Positions 53,859 to 63,213 are shown, counted from the first letter of the stretch. The stretch: DNA of 64,000 nt from Alicycliphilus denitrificans K601 (GCF_000204645.1 NC_015422.1:744001-808000); one strand, 5' to 3'. Translations and numbers: made by a program. The notes: generated from the letters alone by a model not told the origin.

Positions 53859-54476
53859 CTATATGTAGTGGGCCGTGGCCGTCATGACCTTTGCGGCGGC
53901 CCGCATCAGCCAGCGCGCCGGGGGCGGCAGGGGGGCGGCGCCTGCTGCCTGTGCCTGGGCGGCGTGGCGCTCCTCGTCCTGCTGCATGCGGGCCACGATG
54001 GCGCGCGACGGCAGGTCCTCGTCCGGCAGGCGGCCCAGATGGCCCTGCAGGTGCTCGGACACCTGCCGCTCGGTCTCCACCACGAAGCCCAGGCTCACCC
54101 GGTCGCCGATGCGCGCCGCGGCGAGGCCGATCGCAAAGGCGCCGGCAAACCACAGCGGGTTGAGCAGGCTGGGCCGGCTGCCCAGCTGGTCCAGGCGCTC
54201 GCGCGTCCAGGCCAGGTGGTCGGCCTCCTCGCGCGCGGCGGCCAGCAGCTCACTGCGCAGGGCCGCGTCGTCCGTCACGCAGGACTGGGCCATGTACAGC
54301 GCCTGGGCACAGACCTCGCCCACGTGGTTGACGCGCATCAACGCGCCGGACAGCCGCTTTTGCGGCGCCGACAGCTCGGCGGCGGGGACGGCGGCAGCCG
54401 GCGAGGCGGCGCCCGCCGGGGGCGTGGCGCGCAGTGTGCGCAAGGCGCTGTCCGCTGCGATTAAGAATCGGTCCAT
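53859..54476 (-). CDS. coq7: 2-polyprenyl-3-methyl-6-methoxy-1,4-benzoquinone monooxygenase (Coq7)
   Basis: A 205-residue di-iron hydroxylase of ubiquinone synthesis. The two ferritin-like metal motifs are visible: [15 protein letters not shown] with EEADHLAW, and [12 protein letters not shown] with DEERHAAQA. It replaces UbiF in many beta-proteobacteria. ATG 54476 is chosen because the in-frame extension to 54659 is Arg/Ser-rich and lies in the upstream region of the porin gene. Confidence 0.93.
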   Translation of the reverse strand: MDRFLIAADSALRTLRATPPAGAASPAAAVPAAELSAPQKRLSGALMRVNHVGEVCAQALYMAQSCVTDDAALRSELLAAAREEADHLAWTRERLDQLGSRPSLLNPLWFAGAFAIGLAAARIGDRVSLGFVVETERQVSEHLQGHLGRLPDEDLPSRAIVARMQQDEERHAAQAQAAGAAPLPPPARWLMRAAAKVMTATAHYI

Positions 54477-54562
54477 CTTGGATGGCACGGGGGAGGATCT
54501 GTTGACAATGTTGCAAGACGACAACGAAAACCCGCTTTCCGCCCGATTGTGCGGGAATTCCT

Positions 54563-54591
54563 TTGCGAAACCTGACGTGCTCTGTTGCAAT
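54563..54591 (+). promoter_or_regulatory. Candidate sigma-70 promoter of the first porin
   Basis: TTGCGA (54563-54568) and TGCAAT (54586-54591) are spaced by 17 bases, each matching consensus at four of six positions. The leader to the porin ATG at 54705 would be about 105 nt, and a TTGGAGTAA ribosome site precedes the ATG. Confidence 0.4.
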
Positions 54592-54704
54592 AAGACCAAC
54601 TTCCCCACCAGGAGGTTGGCCCGGGGAGCCGGCGGGCGCGGCGCAAGGCGCGTTCTCAACCCTCACGATCCGGTGCCCTCTGTTTAACCTTGGAGTAACT
54701 CGTA

Positions 54705-55745
54705 ATGAAAAAATCTCTGATCGCCCTGGCAGTGCTGGCCGCTTCCGGTGCTGCAATGGCTCAATCCTCCGTGACGCTGTTCGGTATCATCGACACGAAC
54801 TTCGGCTATGTGGACAACACCAACGCCGCCGGTGATTCCAAGTACGGCATCGGCACCAGCGGCAACGCGACGAGCCGTCTGGGCTTCCGCGGTGTGGAGG
54901 ACCTGGGTGGCGGCCTGAAGGCCGGCTTCTGGCTGGAAGGCGAGATCTTCGGCGACAACGGCAATGCTTCCGGCTTCAACTTCCAGCGTGAATCCACCGT
55001 GCGCCTGAGCGGCAACTTCGGTGAAGTGCGCCTGGGCCGCGAACTGGTGCCCACCTACCGCAAGGTTTCCTCCTATGACGTGTTCGGCCAGGTCGGCATC
55101 GGCATGTTCCAGGGCTGGAGCAACTGGGCGGGCGTTGGCACGGCCGACGCCAACGGCTATCGTCAGAGCAACATCGTCAGCTACTACACCCCCAACTTCA
55201 GCGGCTTCACCGCTGGCGCGGGCTATGGCTTCGACGAGCAAGCCACCGGCAAGGAAGGCCGCTACGCTGGCGCCTTCGGTGCGTATGACAACGGCCCTCT
55301 GAGCGTGGCCCTGTCGTTTGACCGCCGCAACGTCGGTGCGCTCGGCGCCGGCACCAAGGACAACCTGACCGTGGGTGGTTCCTACGACCTGAGCGTTGTC
55401 AAGATCAACGCCCTGCTGCAACAAGCCAAGTACAAGGACGTCGGCGCTGCCAGCGGCAAGTACAACTCCTACGGCCTGGGCCTGACGGCTCCCGTGGGCG
55501 CTGGCGAAATCAAGGCCCAGTACGTGATGTACGACCAGAAGGCCATCGACTCCAAGGCGCACCAGTTCGCCCTGGGTTATGTGCACAACCTGTCCAAGCG
55601 TACCGCTCTGTACGGTACCGTGGCCTACCTGAAGAACAAGGATGCTTCCAACATGGCCCTGCAGGCCAAGCAAGTGAGCACCACTGGCCCCGGCGCTGGC
55701 GAGAACCAGACCGGCGTGCAACTGGGTATCCGCCACTCCTTCTGA
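54705..55745 (+). CDS. Gram-negative trimeric porin (Omp32-like)
   Basis: A 346-residue outer-membrane porin. The signal peptide is MKKSLIALAVLAASGAAMA before QSSVTLFG. Features of the beta-proteobacterial porin family are SSVTLFGIIDTNFGYV, SRLGFRGVEDLGGGLKAGFW, GEVRLGRELVPTYR, a constriction-type loop and the terminal aromatic GIRHSF needed for assembly. Codon use is more biased and less G+C-rich at third positions than in neighbours, as expected of a highly expressed gene. It has its own terminator at 55786-55816. Confidence 0.95.
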   Translation: MKKSLIALAVLAASGAAMAQSSVTLFGIIDTNFGYVDNTNAAGDSKYGIGTSGNATSRLGFRGVEDLGGGLKAGFWLEGEIFGDNGNASGFNFQRESTVRLSGNFGEVRLGRELVPTYRKVSSYDVFGQVGIGMFQGWSNWAGVGTADANGYRQSNIVSYYTPNFSGFTAGAGYGFDEQATGKEGRYAGAFGAYDNGPLSVALSFDRRNVGALGAGTKDNLTVGGSYDLSVVKINALLQQAKYKDVGAASGKYNSYGLGLTAPVGAGEIKAQYVMYDQKAIDSKAHQFALGYVHNLSKRTALYGTVAYLKNKDASNMALQAKQVSTTGPGAGENQTGVQLGIRHSF

Positions 55746-55785
55746 TTTCGGGCTGGCGTAAGGCCAGCTGGATGAAGAAGAACCA

Positions 55786-55816
55786 AAACCGCTGCCTTCG
55801 GGCAGCGGTTTTTTTT
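55786..55816 (+). terminator. Rho-independent terminator after the first porin
   Basis: AACCGCTGCC pairs with GGCAGCGGTT around a TTCG tetraloop, followed by a run of T residues. Confidence 0.95.
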
Positions 55817-55966
55817 CGCCCGCATCTCGAAAGCTGTAGCAATCGTCGCCTGCGCAACACCAACCTAGGGGAAACGCCTGTGGTGGGAATGCGATAGGCG
55901 CTTGGTTTCCGGGGGGCGTTTTCTAGAATCAACCGATCCGACGTTTTTACAGGAGAGGGACAAGTT

Positions 55967-57178
55967 ATGCGTCTGTTTACCAAGAAATCCATCGCGTTCG
56001 CCGCATTGGCCCTGTGTGGATCGGGCGCCAGCCTGGCCCAGTCCGCCGGCACCAGCAAGGTGGAGCTGTGGGGTATCGTGGATGTGGCCGTGCGCCACAC
56101 CAACAAGGAGGGCCCGACCCAGGCCGGCTTGACGAAGATGATCGGCGGCGGCATGTCGCAAAGCCGCTGGGGCATCAATGTGGAGGAAGACCTGGGCGGC
56201 GGCAGCAAGGCCCTGGTGGTGCTGGAAAACCGTTTCGACGCCGATTCGGGTACTCCCGCCGTCAATGCGCCGTACTTCCAACTGGCCCACGTGGGCCTGC
56301 AAGGCCCCTATGGCCGCCTGACGGCGGGCCGCCAGTGGAATGTGCTGTTCGACGTGGTGACCAGCACATACGCCTCGTTCCCCTATTCGCCCTACATGGA
56401 GGCCTACAAGCCCGAACTGGGCATGGCCATGGGGGCGCGCACCAGCAACATGCTCAAATACATGTTCGCCACGCCGGACCGCCGCTGGGTGGGTGCGCTG
56501 CAGTATTCGTTCGACGAGAACAACACTGCGACCGGCAATCCCGGTTTCCCGGGCTCTGCGGCCCAGATTCCGGCCTATGTGGCCGGCACGCTCAATGGCG
56601 GCGCGTGGAAGACCGCGGGTGGCTATCTGCGCTTTTCCGCGGCCGGCGCGGCCCTGGGCGGCGGGTATCTGCGCACGACCTTGCCCGGCGGCACCGACGT
56701 CGATGCATGGACGCTGGGCGGTTCGTACCGCACGGGGCCCTGGTACCTCACCGCGGGCTACGGCCTGAACAAGGCCAAATTCGCCGCGGTGACCAGCCCG
56801 CTCGTGGCCTTGCGCAATGGGGTGGACGGCGCCATCCTGGGCCAGTTCTGGTCCGGGCAGACCAATGGCGGCTTCCAGCCGGGCGATGCCAACAAGCGCC
56901 AGCTGTTCAAGGTGGGCGTGGGCTATCAAATGACGACCCAGCTCAATCTGGGCGCGCACTACTTCCGAGGCAAGCAGTCGGGCTCGACCACGGGCCTGTC
57001 CAACGGCAATGCCGACTTCCTGGTGGCCGTCGCGGACTACGCCTTCAGCAAGCGCACTGATGCCTACTTCGGCGTGGACCACACGCGCATCAGCGGCGGC
57101 AACGCGATCGTGCTCGACTCGGCCAGCAATGCCCGCAACCGCACCGGTTTCACCGTGGGCCTGCGCCATCGTTTCTGA
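55967..57178 (+). CDS. Second Gram-negative porin, larger
   Basis: A 403-residue porin with signal peptide (ending GSGASLA before QSAGTSKVEL), SRWGINVEEDLGGGSKALVV, GRLTAGRQWNVLFD and a terminal LRHRF. It is only distantly similar to the first porin and has longer loops. A strong CAGGAGAGG ribosome site precedes ATG 55967, and a terminator follows at 57200-57223. Its position just upstream of a peptide ABC operon suggests it may admit the same substrates, but it has its own terminator. Confidence 0.93.
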   Translation: MRLFTKKSIAFAALALCGSGASLAQSAGTSKVELWGIVDVAVRHTNKEGPTQAGLTKMIGGGMSQSRWGINVEEDLGGGSKALVVLENRFDADSGTPAVNAPYFQLAHVGLQGPYGRLTAGRQWNVLFDVVTSTYASFPYSPYMEAYKPELGMAMGARTSNMLKYMFATPDRRWVGALQYSFDENNTATGNPGFPGSAAQIPAYVAGTLNGGAWKTAGGYLRFSAAGAALGGGYLRTTLPGGTDVDAWTLGGSYRTGPWYLTAGYGLNKAKFAAVTSPLVALRNGVDGAILGQFWSGQTNGGFQPGDANKRQLFKVGVGYQMTTQLNLGAHYFRGKQSGSTTGLSNGNADFLVAVADYAFSKRTDAYFGVDHTRISGGNAIVLDSASNARNRTGFTVGLRHRF

Positions 57179-57199
57179 CGCCTGCCTTCGCCGCGGCGC

Positions 57200-57223
57200 A
57201 AAACCTCCTTCGGGAGGTTTTTT
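57200..57223 (+). terminator. Rho-independent terminator after the second porin
   Basis: AAAACCTCC pairs with GGAGGTTTTTT around a TTCG tetraloop with a T tract. Confidence 0.93.
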
Positions 57224-57426
57224 CATTCCGGCGCGATGCAAAGGCGGGGCGATGGGCCGCTCCAGGGTTTCCCCCCGCGCGGGCATCGCGTCCGGGCCAC
57301 ATAGTCGCTGGGTCTGCTTTGCCGAGATTTCCGATGCGGCTTTGCGCCTCGATCCCGTCCATGGCGGCCGCATTTGCGCCCATTGCGCTGGTGTAGCATG
57401 CCTTGAACTACCGCGCCGTTCCGACA

Positions 57427-58410
57427 ATGCTTGCCTTCATACTGCGCCGACTCGTCCAGGCCCTGATCGTGATGATCACAGTGGCCTTCATCGCCTTCAT
57501 GCTGTTTCAGTTCGTCGGCGACCCGGTGGCCATCCTGCTGGGGCAGGACGCCACGCCCCAGCAGGTGGCCGAGATGCGCGCCGCGCTGGGGCTGGACAAG
57601 CCCTTCGTCGTCCAGTTCTGGCATTTCCTGGTGAATGCCGCGCAGGGCGAGTTCGGCATCAGCCTGCGCCAGGGCGCCAAGGTGTCGCGGCTGATCGCCG
57701 AGCGCTTTCCGGCCACGCTGGAGCTGTCGCTGGTGGCGGCCTTCATCGCGTTGGTGGTGGGCGTGCCCATGGGCGTGTACGCGGCGCTCAGGCGCGGCAC
57801 GTTCATGAGCCAACTGTTCATGACGCTGTCACTGCTGGGCGTGTCGCTGCCCACGTTCCTGATCGGCATCCTGCTGATCCTGGTGTTCTCGGTCACGCTG
57901 GGCTGGTTCCCGAGCTTCGGGCGCGGCGAGGTGGTGCAGTTGGGCTGGTGGAGCACGGGGCTGCTCACGGCCAAGGGCTGGCACCACATCACGCTGCCGG
58001 CCATCACGCTGGCCATTTTCCAGCTCACGCTGATCATGCGCCTGGTGCGCGCCGAGATGCTGGAGGTGCTGCGCACCGACTACATCAAGTTCGCGCGCGC
58101 GCGCGGTCTCACGGACCGGGCCATCCACTTCGGTCATGCGCTCAAGAACACGCTGGTGCCGGTGATGACCATCACGGGGCTGCAGCTCGGCGGCCTGATC
58201 GCGTTCGCCATCATCACCGAGACGGTGTTCCAGTGGCCCGGCATGGGGCTGCTGTTCATCCAGGCCGTGACTTTCGCCGACATTCCCGTGATGGCTGCGT
58301 ACCTGTGCCTGATCGCGCTGATCTTCGTGGTCATCAACCTGGTGGTGGATCTGCTGTATTTCGCCGTCGATCCGCGCCTGCGCGTGGGTGGCAAGGCAGG
58401 GGGACACTGA
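57427..58410 (+). CDS. Dipeptide/oligopeptide ABC transporter permease (DppB-like)
   Basis: A 327-residue permease with six membrane helices. It shows the DppB/OppB signature start MLAFILRRLVQALIVMITVA, a large periplasmic loop (GLDKPFVVQFWHFL) and the EAA-type cytoplasmic loop DYIKFARARGLTDRAIHFGH followed by ALKNTLVPV. ATG 57427 fits the family; TTG 57403 is a longer option. It opens an operon that continues with an M20 peptidase, a second permease and two ATPases. No substrate-binding protein precedes it; a porin does. Confidence 0.93.
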   Translation: MLAFILRRLVQALIVMITVAFIAFMLFQFVGDPVAILLGQDATPQQVAEMRAALGLDKPFVVQFWHFLVNAAQGEFGISLRQGAKVSRLIAERFPATLELSLVAAFIALVVGVPMGVYAALRRGTFMSQLFMTLSLLGVSLPTFLIGILLILVFSVTLGWFPSFGRGEVVQLGWWSTGLLTAKGWHHITLPAITLAIFQLTLIMRLVRAEMLEVLRTDYIKFARARGLTDRAIHFGHALKNTLVPVMTITGLQLGGLIAFAIITETVFQWPGMGLLFIQAVTFADIPVMAAYLCLIALIFVVINLVVDLLYFAVDPRLRVGGKAGGH

Positions 58411-58411
58411 T

Positions 58412-59632
58412 ATGCAGCCGATGAAATTCAAGGTGGGCGGCCGTGCGTTCGCCCAGATCGCTGAGTTCCATCCCGAACTCACCGCCTTCCGGCGCGACCT
58501 GCATGCCCATCCCGAACTGGGCTTCGAGGAGGTCTACACCAGCGCCCGCGTGCGTGAGGCGCTGCGCGCCGCCGGTGTGGACGAGGTGCACGAGGGCATA
58601 GGCCGCACGGGCGTGGTCGGCGTGATCCGCGGCCAGGGGCGCGGCAGCGGCAGCATGATAGGCCTGCGCGCCGACATGGACGCGCTGCCCATGACCGAGC
58701 ACAACGACTTCGCCTGGAAGTCCTGCAAAAGCGGCCTGATGCACGGCTGCGGGCACGACGGCCACACGGCCATGCTGGTGGGGGCGGCGCGCTACCTTGC
58801 GGGCACGCGCCGCTTCGACGGCACGGCGGTGCTGATCTTTCAGCCTGGCGAGGAGGGGTTGGGCGGCGCGCGCGTGATGATCGAGGATGGCTTGTTCGAG
58901 CGCTTTCCCGTGCAGGCGGTGTACGCCATGCACAACTGGCCGGCGATGAAGCCGGGCACGGTGGGTATCAACGACGGCGCGATGATGGCCGCGGCCGACC
59001 GCATCACCATCGAGATCACGGGCCGCGGTGGCCATGGCGCCCATCCCTACCAGACGGTGGACGTGGTCCTTGTGGCCGGGCACATCATCACGGCGGTGCA
59101 GGGCATCGTCTCGCGCAACGTGCGTGCGCTGGACAGCGCGGTGATCAGCCTGTGCGCCGTGCAGGCCGGCGACCTGGGCGCCTTCAGCGTGCTGCCGGGC
59201 CAGGCCACCCTGGTGGGCACGGTGCGCGCGTTCGACCCGGCCGTGCAGGACATGGTGGCGCAGCGCATCAAGGACTTGTGCAACGCCATCGCCCTGGGGT
59301 TCGGCGCCACGGTCACGGTGCGCTACGAGCGCATCTACCCTGCGACCATCAATACCGCGGGCGAGGCGCGCTTCGCCGGCGACGTGGCCGCGGCCCTGGT
59401 GGGCGAGGACAACGTGGACCGCGACCTGGAGCCCAGCATGGGCGCGGAGGATTTCTCCTTCATGCTGCAGGCCAGGCCCGGCGCTTACCTGCGCCTGGGC
59501 CAGGGCATGGGTGCGGGCAACAGCACGCTGCACAACAGCCGCTATGACTTCAACGACGACGTGCTGCCCCTGGGTGCGGCCCTGCACGCGGGGCTGGTGG
59601 AGCAGGCCATGCTGCTGGCGGATGGGCAGTGA
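58412..59632 (+). CDS. M20D-family metallopeptidase/amidohydrolase
   Basis: A 406-residue enzyme of the hippurate hydrolase / IAA-amino acid hydrolase / aminoacylase type. Metal-binding motifs are HGCGHDGHTAM (with Cys and His ligands), FQPGEEGLGGARVM and YAMHNWP; the dimerisation lid begins GRGGHGAHPYQTVD, and a late SMGAEDFSFML supplies another ligand. It starts one base after the permease stop and so is embedded in the ABC operon. It probably hydrolyses the imported peptide or N-acyl amino acid. Confidence 0.92.
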   Translation: MQPMKFKVGGRAFAQIAEFHPELTAFRRDLHAHPELGFEEVYTSARVREALRAAGVDEVHEGIGRTGVVGVIRGQGRGSGSMIGLRADMDALPMTEHNDFAWKSCKSGLMHGCGHDGHTAMLVGAARYLAGTRRFDGTAVLIFQPGEEGLGGARVMIEDGLFERFPVQAVYAMHNWPAMKPGTVGINDGAMMAAADRITIEITGRGGHGAHPYQTVDVVLVAGHIITAVQGIVSRNVRALDSAVISLCAVQAGDLGAFSVLPGQATLVGTVRAFDPAVQDMVAQRIKDLCNAIALGFGATVTVRYERIYPATINTAGEARFAGDVAAALVGEDNVDRDLEPSMGAEDFSFMLQARPGAYLRLGQGMGAGNSTLHNSRYDFNDDVLPLGAALHAGLVEQAMLLADGQ

Positions 59633-59633
59633 A

Positions 59634-59690
59634 GCAAGTAAAAACACCGCTAACGCTCATCCATCAAGCGCGTGCAGCTATCAATTCATA
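59634..59690 (+). repeat. Dispersed palindromic repeat, copy 10
   Basis: The copy reads ACACCGCTAACGCTCATCC, ATCAAGCGCGTGCAGC, TATCAATTCATAAGG. It lies between the M20 gene and the second permease, inside the operon, and extends to the ribosome-site region (AAGGAAAT) of the latter. Confidence 0.7.
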
Positions 59691-59709
59691 AGGAAATCAT
59701 CTCCTAGCC

Positions 59710-60621
59710 ATGCAGAAAACTCTTTTGCGCTGGTATGACAGCGACGTGGCCCACAGCTTCAGGTCTTCGCCCGTGGCCATTCTGGCGGCGCTGATCGCGC
59801 TGGTTTGCACGTTCTGCGCGCTGTTCGCGGGCTGGGTGGCGCCGCACAACCCGTTCGACCTCTCCACGCTGGTGCTGTCCGACTCGCGCCTGCCGCCCGT
59901 GTGGATGGCGGAGGGTAGCTGGAAGTACGTGCTGGGCACCGACGACCAGGGGCGCGACATTCTCTCGGCGCTGATCTACGGTGCGCGCATCTCGCTGGTC
60001 GTGGGGCTGGCGTCGGTGCTGCTGTCGGTGGTGCTGGGCGTGGCGCTGGGGCTGGTGGCGGGATTTCGCGGCGGCTGGGTCGACGGCGTGCTGATGCGCC
60101 TGTGCGACGTGATGCTGTCGTTCCCCGCCATCCTGATCGCGCTCTTGATCGCTGGCGTGGCGCGCGCGGTGTTTCCCGACGCGCCCGAGTCGCTGGCCTT
60201 CGGCGTGCTGATCCTTGCCATTTCGCTCACGGGTTGGGTGCAGTACGCGCGCACGGTGCGCGGCTCCACGCTGGTGGAGCGCAACAAGGAATACGTGCAG
60301 GCCGCGCGCGTGACGGGCGTGGCGCCCATGCGCATCATGCGCAAGCACGTGCTGCCCAACGTGCTGGGGCCGGTGATGGTGCTGGCCACCATCCAGGTGG
60401 CCACGGCCATCATCACCGAGGCCACGCTGTCCTTCCTCGGCGTGGGCGCGCCGCCCACCTCGCCGTCGCTGGGCACGCTGATCCGCATCGGCAACGACTA
60501 CCTGTTCTCGGGCGAGTGGTGGATCACCATCTTTCCCGGCGTGATGCTGGTGCTGATCGCGCTGTCGGTGAACCTGCTGGGCGACTGGCTGCGCGACGCC
60601 CTGAACCCACGCCTGCGGTGA
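59710..60621 (+). CDS. Dipeptide/oligopeptide ABC transporter permease (DppC-like)
   Basis: A 303-residue permease of the DppC/OppC type. The start has one helix (FRSSPVAILAALIALVCTFC), then YVLGTDDQGRDILSALIYGA, a transporter core of five helices and the loop KEYVQAARVTGVAPMRIMRK, HVLPNVLGPV. It forms the membrane pore with the DppB-like protein. A palindromic repeat separates it from the M20 gene. Confidence 0.93.
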   Translation: MQKTLLRWYDSDVAHSFRSSPVAILAALIALVCTFCALFAGWVAPHNPFDLSTLVLSDSRLPPVWMAEGSWKYVLGTDDQGRDILSALIYGARISLVVGLASVLLSVVLGVALGLVAGFRGGWVDGVLMRLCDVMLSFPAILIALLIAGVARAVFPDAPESLAFGVLILAISLTGWVQYARTVRGSTLVERNKEYVQAARVTGVAPMRIMRKHVLPNVLGPVMVLATIQVATAIITEATLSFLGVGAPPTSPSLGTLIRIGNDYLFSGEWWITIFPGVMLVLIALSVNLLGDWLRDALNPRLR

Positions 60622-60627
60622 CCGCCC

Positions 60628-61602
60628 ATGTCCTTGCTTGAAGTCCAGAACCTCGTCGTCGAATTCCCCACCCGGCGCGGCACGCTGCGCGCGCTCGACG
60701 ACGTGTCCTTTTCCATCGCGCCGGGCGAGATCCTGGGCGTGGTGGGCGAATCCGGTGCGGGCAAGTCGCTCACGGGCGCGTCCATCATCGGCTTGCTGGA
60801 GCCGCCGGGGCGCGTCGCCTCGGGCCAGATACGGCTCGAAGGCCAGCGCATCGACAACCTGCCGCATGCGCAGATGCGCCACATCCGCGGGCGCAAGATC
60901 GGCGCCATCTTCCAGGACCCGCTGACCTCGCTGAACCCGCTGTACACCGTGGGCCAGCAGCTGGTGGAGACCATCCTCACCCACCTGCCCATGTCCGCTG
61001 CGCAGGCGCGCCAGCGGGCCGTCGACCTGCTCAAGGACACGGGCATTCCCGCGGCCGAGCAGCGCATAGACCACTACCCGCACCAGTTCTCGGGCGGCAT
61101 GCGCCAGCGCGTGGTGATCGCCCTGGCGCTGGCGGCCGAGCCCCAGCTCATCGTGGCCGATGAGCCCACCACGGCGCTGGACGTATCCATACAGGCGCAG
61201 ATCATCCAGCTGCTCAAGAGCATCTGCAAGACGCGCGGCGCGGCCGTGATGCTGATCACCCACGACATGGGCGTGATCGCCGAGACCTGCGACCGCGTGG
61301 CCGTGATGTACGCGGGCCGCGTGGCCGAGATCGGCCCCGTGCACGAGGTCATCAACCGCCCCGCGCACCCCTACACGGCCGGGCTCATGGCCTCGATCCC
61401 CGACATGGAGCAGGACCGCGAGCGCTTGAACCAGATCGACGGCGCCATGCCGCGCCTGAACGCCATCCCGAATGGCTGCGCCTTCAACCCGCGCTGCCCG
61501 CAGGTCTTCGACCGCTGCCGCGCGGAGCGCCCCGACTTGATGCCAGCAGGCGCCACGCAGGCCGCCTGCTGGCTGCATGCCGTAGAGAAGGAGGTCGCAT
61601 GA
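60628..61602 (+). CDS. Peptide ABC transporter ATPase (DppD-like)
   Basis: A 324-residue ATPase: Walker A GESGAGKSLTG, Q-loop IFQDPLTSLNPLYTVGQQL, signature FSGGMRQRVVIA, Walker B LIVADEPTTALDVS, H-loop LITHDMGV. The C-terminal oligopeptide_HPY domain carries the four-Cys pattern ([14 protein letters not shown], then CW), which in relatives can bind an iron-sulfur cluster. It lies 6 bases after the permease and overlaps the next ATPase by ATGA. Confidence 0.94.
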   Translation: MSLLEVQNLVVEFPTRRGTLRALDDVSFSIAPGEILGVVGESGAGKSLTGASIIGLLEPPGRVASGQIRLEGQRIDNLPHAQMRHIRGRKIGAIFQDPLTSLNPLYTVGQQLVETILTHLPMSAAQARQRAVDLLKDTGIPAAEQRIDHYPHQFSGGMRQRVVIALALAAEPQLIVADEPTTALDVSIQAQIIQLLKSICKTRGAAVMLITHDMGVIAETCDRVAVMYAGRVAEIGPVHEVINRPAHPYTAGLMASIPDMEQDRERLNQIDGAMPRLNAIPNGCAFNPRCPQVFDRCRAERPDLMPAGATQAACWLHAVEKEVA

Positions 61603-62615
61603 ACCCCGCTCCGAACCCCCTGGTGCGGGCGCACGACCTGGCCAGGACCTTCGACGTCTCTGCCCCCTGGCTTAATCGCGTGATTGAGCGCAAGCCGCGC
61701 CAGCTGCTGCACGCCGTGGACGGCGTGAGCTTCGAGATCGAGAAGGGCAAGACCTTGGCCCTGGTGGGCGAATCGGGCTGCGGCAAGAGCACGGTGGCGC
61801 GCCTGCTCGTGGGCCTGTACGAGCCCACGCGCGGCGGCTTCAGCTTCGACGGGCAGGATGCGCACGCCGCGTTCAAGGGCAAGGGCGCGCGCGCCATGCG
61901 CCGGCGCATCCAGATGATCTTCCAGGACCCCTACGCCAGCCTGAACCCGCGCTGGCTGGTGCAGGACATCATCGGCGAGCCGCTGCGCGAGCATGGCCTG
62001 GTCACCCAGGCCGCCGCGCTCAAGACCCGCGTGGGCGAACTGCTCACCTCGGTGGGCCTGGCGCCGCAGGACATGGCCAAGTACCCGCACCAGTTCTCGG
62101 GCGGGCAGCGCCAGCGCATCTCCATCGCGCGCGCGCTGGCCACCGAGCCCGAGTTCCTGGTGTGCGACGAGCCCACCAGCGCGCTGGACGTCTCGGTGCA
62201 GGCCCAGGTGCTCAACATCATGAAGGACCTGCAGCAGAAGCAGGGCCTGACCTACCTGTTCATCAGCCACAACCTGGCCGTGGTGCGCCACGTGAGCGAC
62301 CAGGTGGGCGTGATGTACCTGGGCCGCCTGGTGGAGCTGGCCGACAAGCAGCAGCTCTTCAGCCAGCCGCGCCACCCGTACACGCGCATGCTGCTCGACG
62401 CCATCCCCAAGATGCACGACACCGGCCGCGCGCGCACGCCCGTGCAGGGCGAGGTGCCGAATCCGCTCGACCCGCCGCCGGGCTGCGCCTTCAACCCGCG
62501 TTGCCCCTTCGCCAACGCGCGCTGCCGCAGCGAGCGCCCGCAGCTGCTGCAGGGCGAGGGCGGCGCGCGTGTGGCCTGCCATGCCGTCGAGGAAGGCCGC
62601 ATCGGGCGCGCGTAG
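61599..62615 (+). CDS. Peptide ABC transporter ATPase (DppF-like)
   Basis: A 338-residue partner ATPase: Walker [15 protein letters not shown]-loop [19 protein letters not shown], signature [15 protein letters not shown], Walker [16 protein letters not shown]-loop [11 protein letters not shown], and a C-terminal cysteine pattern [14 protein letters not shown]. It is coupled to the DppD-like gene by an ATGA overlap and ends the operon. Confidence 0.94.
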   Translation: MNPAPNPLVRAHDLARTFDVSAPWLNRVIERKPRQLLHAVDGVSFEIEKGKTLALVGESGCGKSTVARLLVGLYEPTRGGFSFDGQDAHAAFKGKGARAMRRRIQMIFQDPYASLNPRWLVQDIIGEPLREHGLVTQAAALKTRVGELLTSVGLAPQDMAKYPHQFSGGQRQRISIARALATEPEFLVCDEPTSALDVSVQAQVLNIMKDLQQKQGLTYLFISHNLAVVRHVSDQVGVMYLGRLVELADKQQLFSQPRHPYTRMLLDAIPKMHDTGRARTPVQGEVPNPLDPPPGCAFNPRCPFANARCRSERPQLLQGEGGARVACHAVEEGRIGRA

Positions 62616-62657
62616 ACTGGAGGCTTCGTTTCCAACAACGCAAAGGAGTAATCGCGC

Positions 62658-63152
62658 ATGACTGCCTTCACCCTCACCAGCCCCGACATCGCCGCCGGCA
62701 GCACCATTGCCCAGGTTTTCGAATTCGACGGCTTTGGCTGCAGCGGCAAGAACCAGTCGCCCGTGCTGCGCTGGAGCGGCGCGCCCGAGGGCACCAAGAG
62801 CTTCGCCGTGAACGTGTACGACCCCGACGCGCCCACGGGATCGGGCTTCTGGCACTGGTACGTGATCGACATCCCCGCCGACGTGACCGAGCTGCCCGCC
62901 GACGCAGGCGCCAAGGGCGGCGCGAACCTGCCCAAGGGCGCGCGCCAGATCCGCAACGACTATGGCATCTACGCCTGGGGCGGCGTCTGCCCCCCGCCAG
63001 GCGACAAGCCGCACCGCTACATTTTCACGGTGCACGCGCTGTCGGTGGAGCGCATCGAGGTGCCCGACGACGCGCCCGCGGCCCTGACCGGCTTCATGGT
63101 CAACGCCAACACGATCGCCAAGGCCTCGTTCACGGCGACCTACGGGCGTTAA
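62658..63152 (+). CDS. YbhB/YbcL-family (PEBP-like) protein
   Basis: A 164-residue phosphatidylethanolamine-binding-protein homologue without signal peptide: QSPVLRWSGAPEGTKSFAV, YDPDAPTGSGFWHWYVIDIP and the GGVCPPPGDKPHRYIFTVHAL segment form the conserved anion-binding pocket (DPD and HxH-type residues). The biological role of bacterial members is unknown. An AAAGGAG site precedes ATG 62658. It is convergent with the HexR-like gene across a palindromic repeat. Confidence 0.9.
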   Translation: MTAFTLTSPDIAAGSTIAQVFEFDGFGCSGKNQSPVLRWSGAPEGTKSFAVNVYDPDAPTGSGFWHWYVIDIPADVTELPADAGAKGGANLPKGARQIRNDYGIYAWGGVCPPPGDKPHRYIFTVHALSVERIEVPDDAPAALTGFMVNANTIAKASFTATYGR

Positions 63153-63213
63153 GGGCCGAATCGGGCTCCAGCGCTTGTCCAGAAAGCGCTGGTTGCTATC
63201 TTTTCAGGTATAG
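63152..63213 (+). repeat. Dispersed palindromic repeat, copy 11
   Basis: A full-length copy (AGGGCCGAATCGGGCTCC, AGCGCTTGTCCAGAAAGCGC, TGGTTGCTATCTTTTCAGG) with an excellent central hairpin AGCGCTTGTCC / AGAAAGCGCT. It lies between two convergent genes, starts at the stop of the PEBP-like gene and reaches the TGA stop of the regulator (63204-63206), so it may terminate both. Confidence 0.8.

Noticed and set aside
59704..61578. A 624-codon minus-strand frame opposite the peptide ABC genes
   Set aside because: Antisense shadow of two well-supported transporter genes; composition extreme in His, Arg and Gln.
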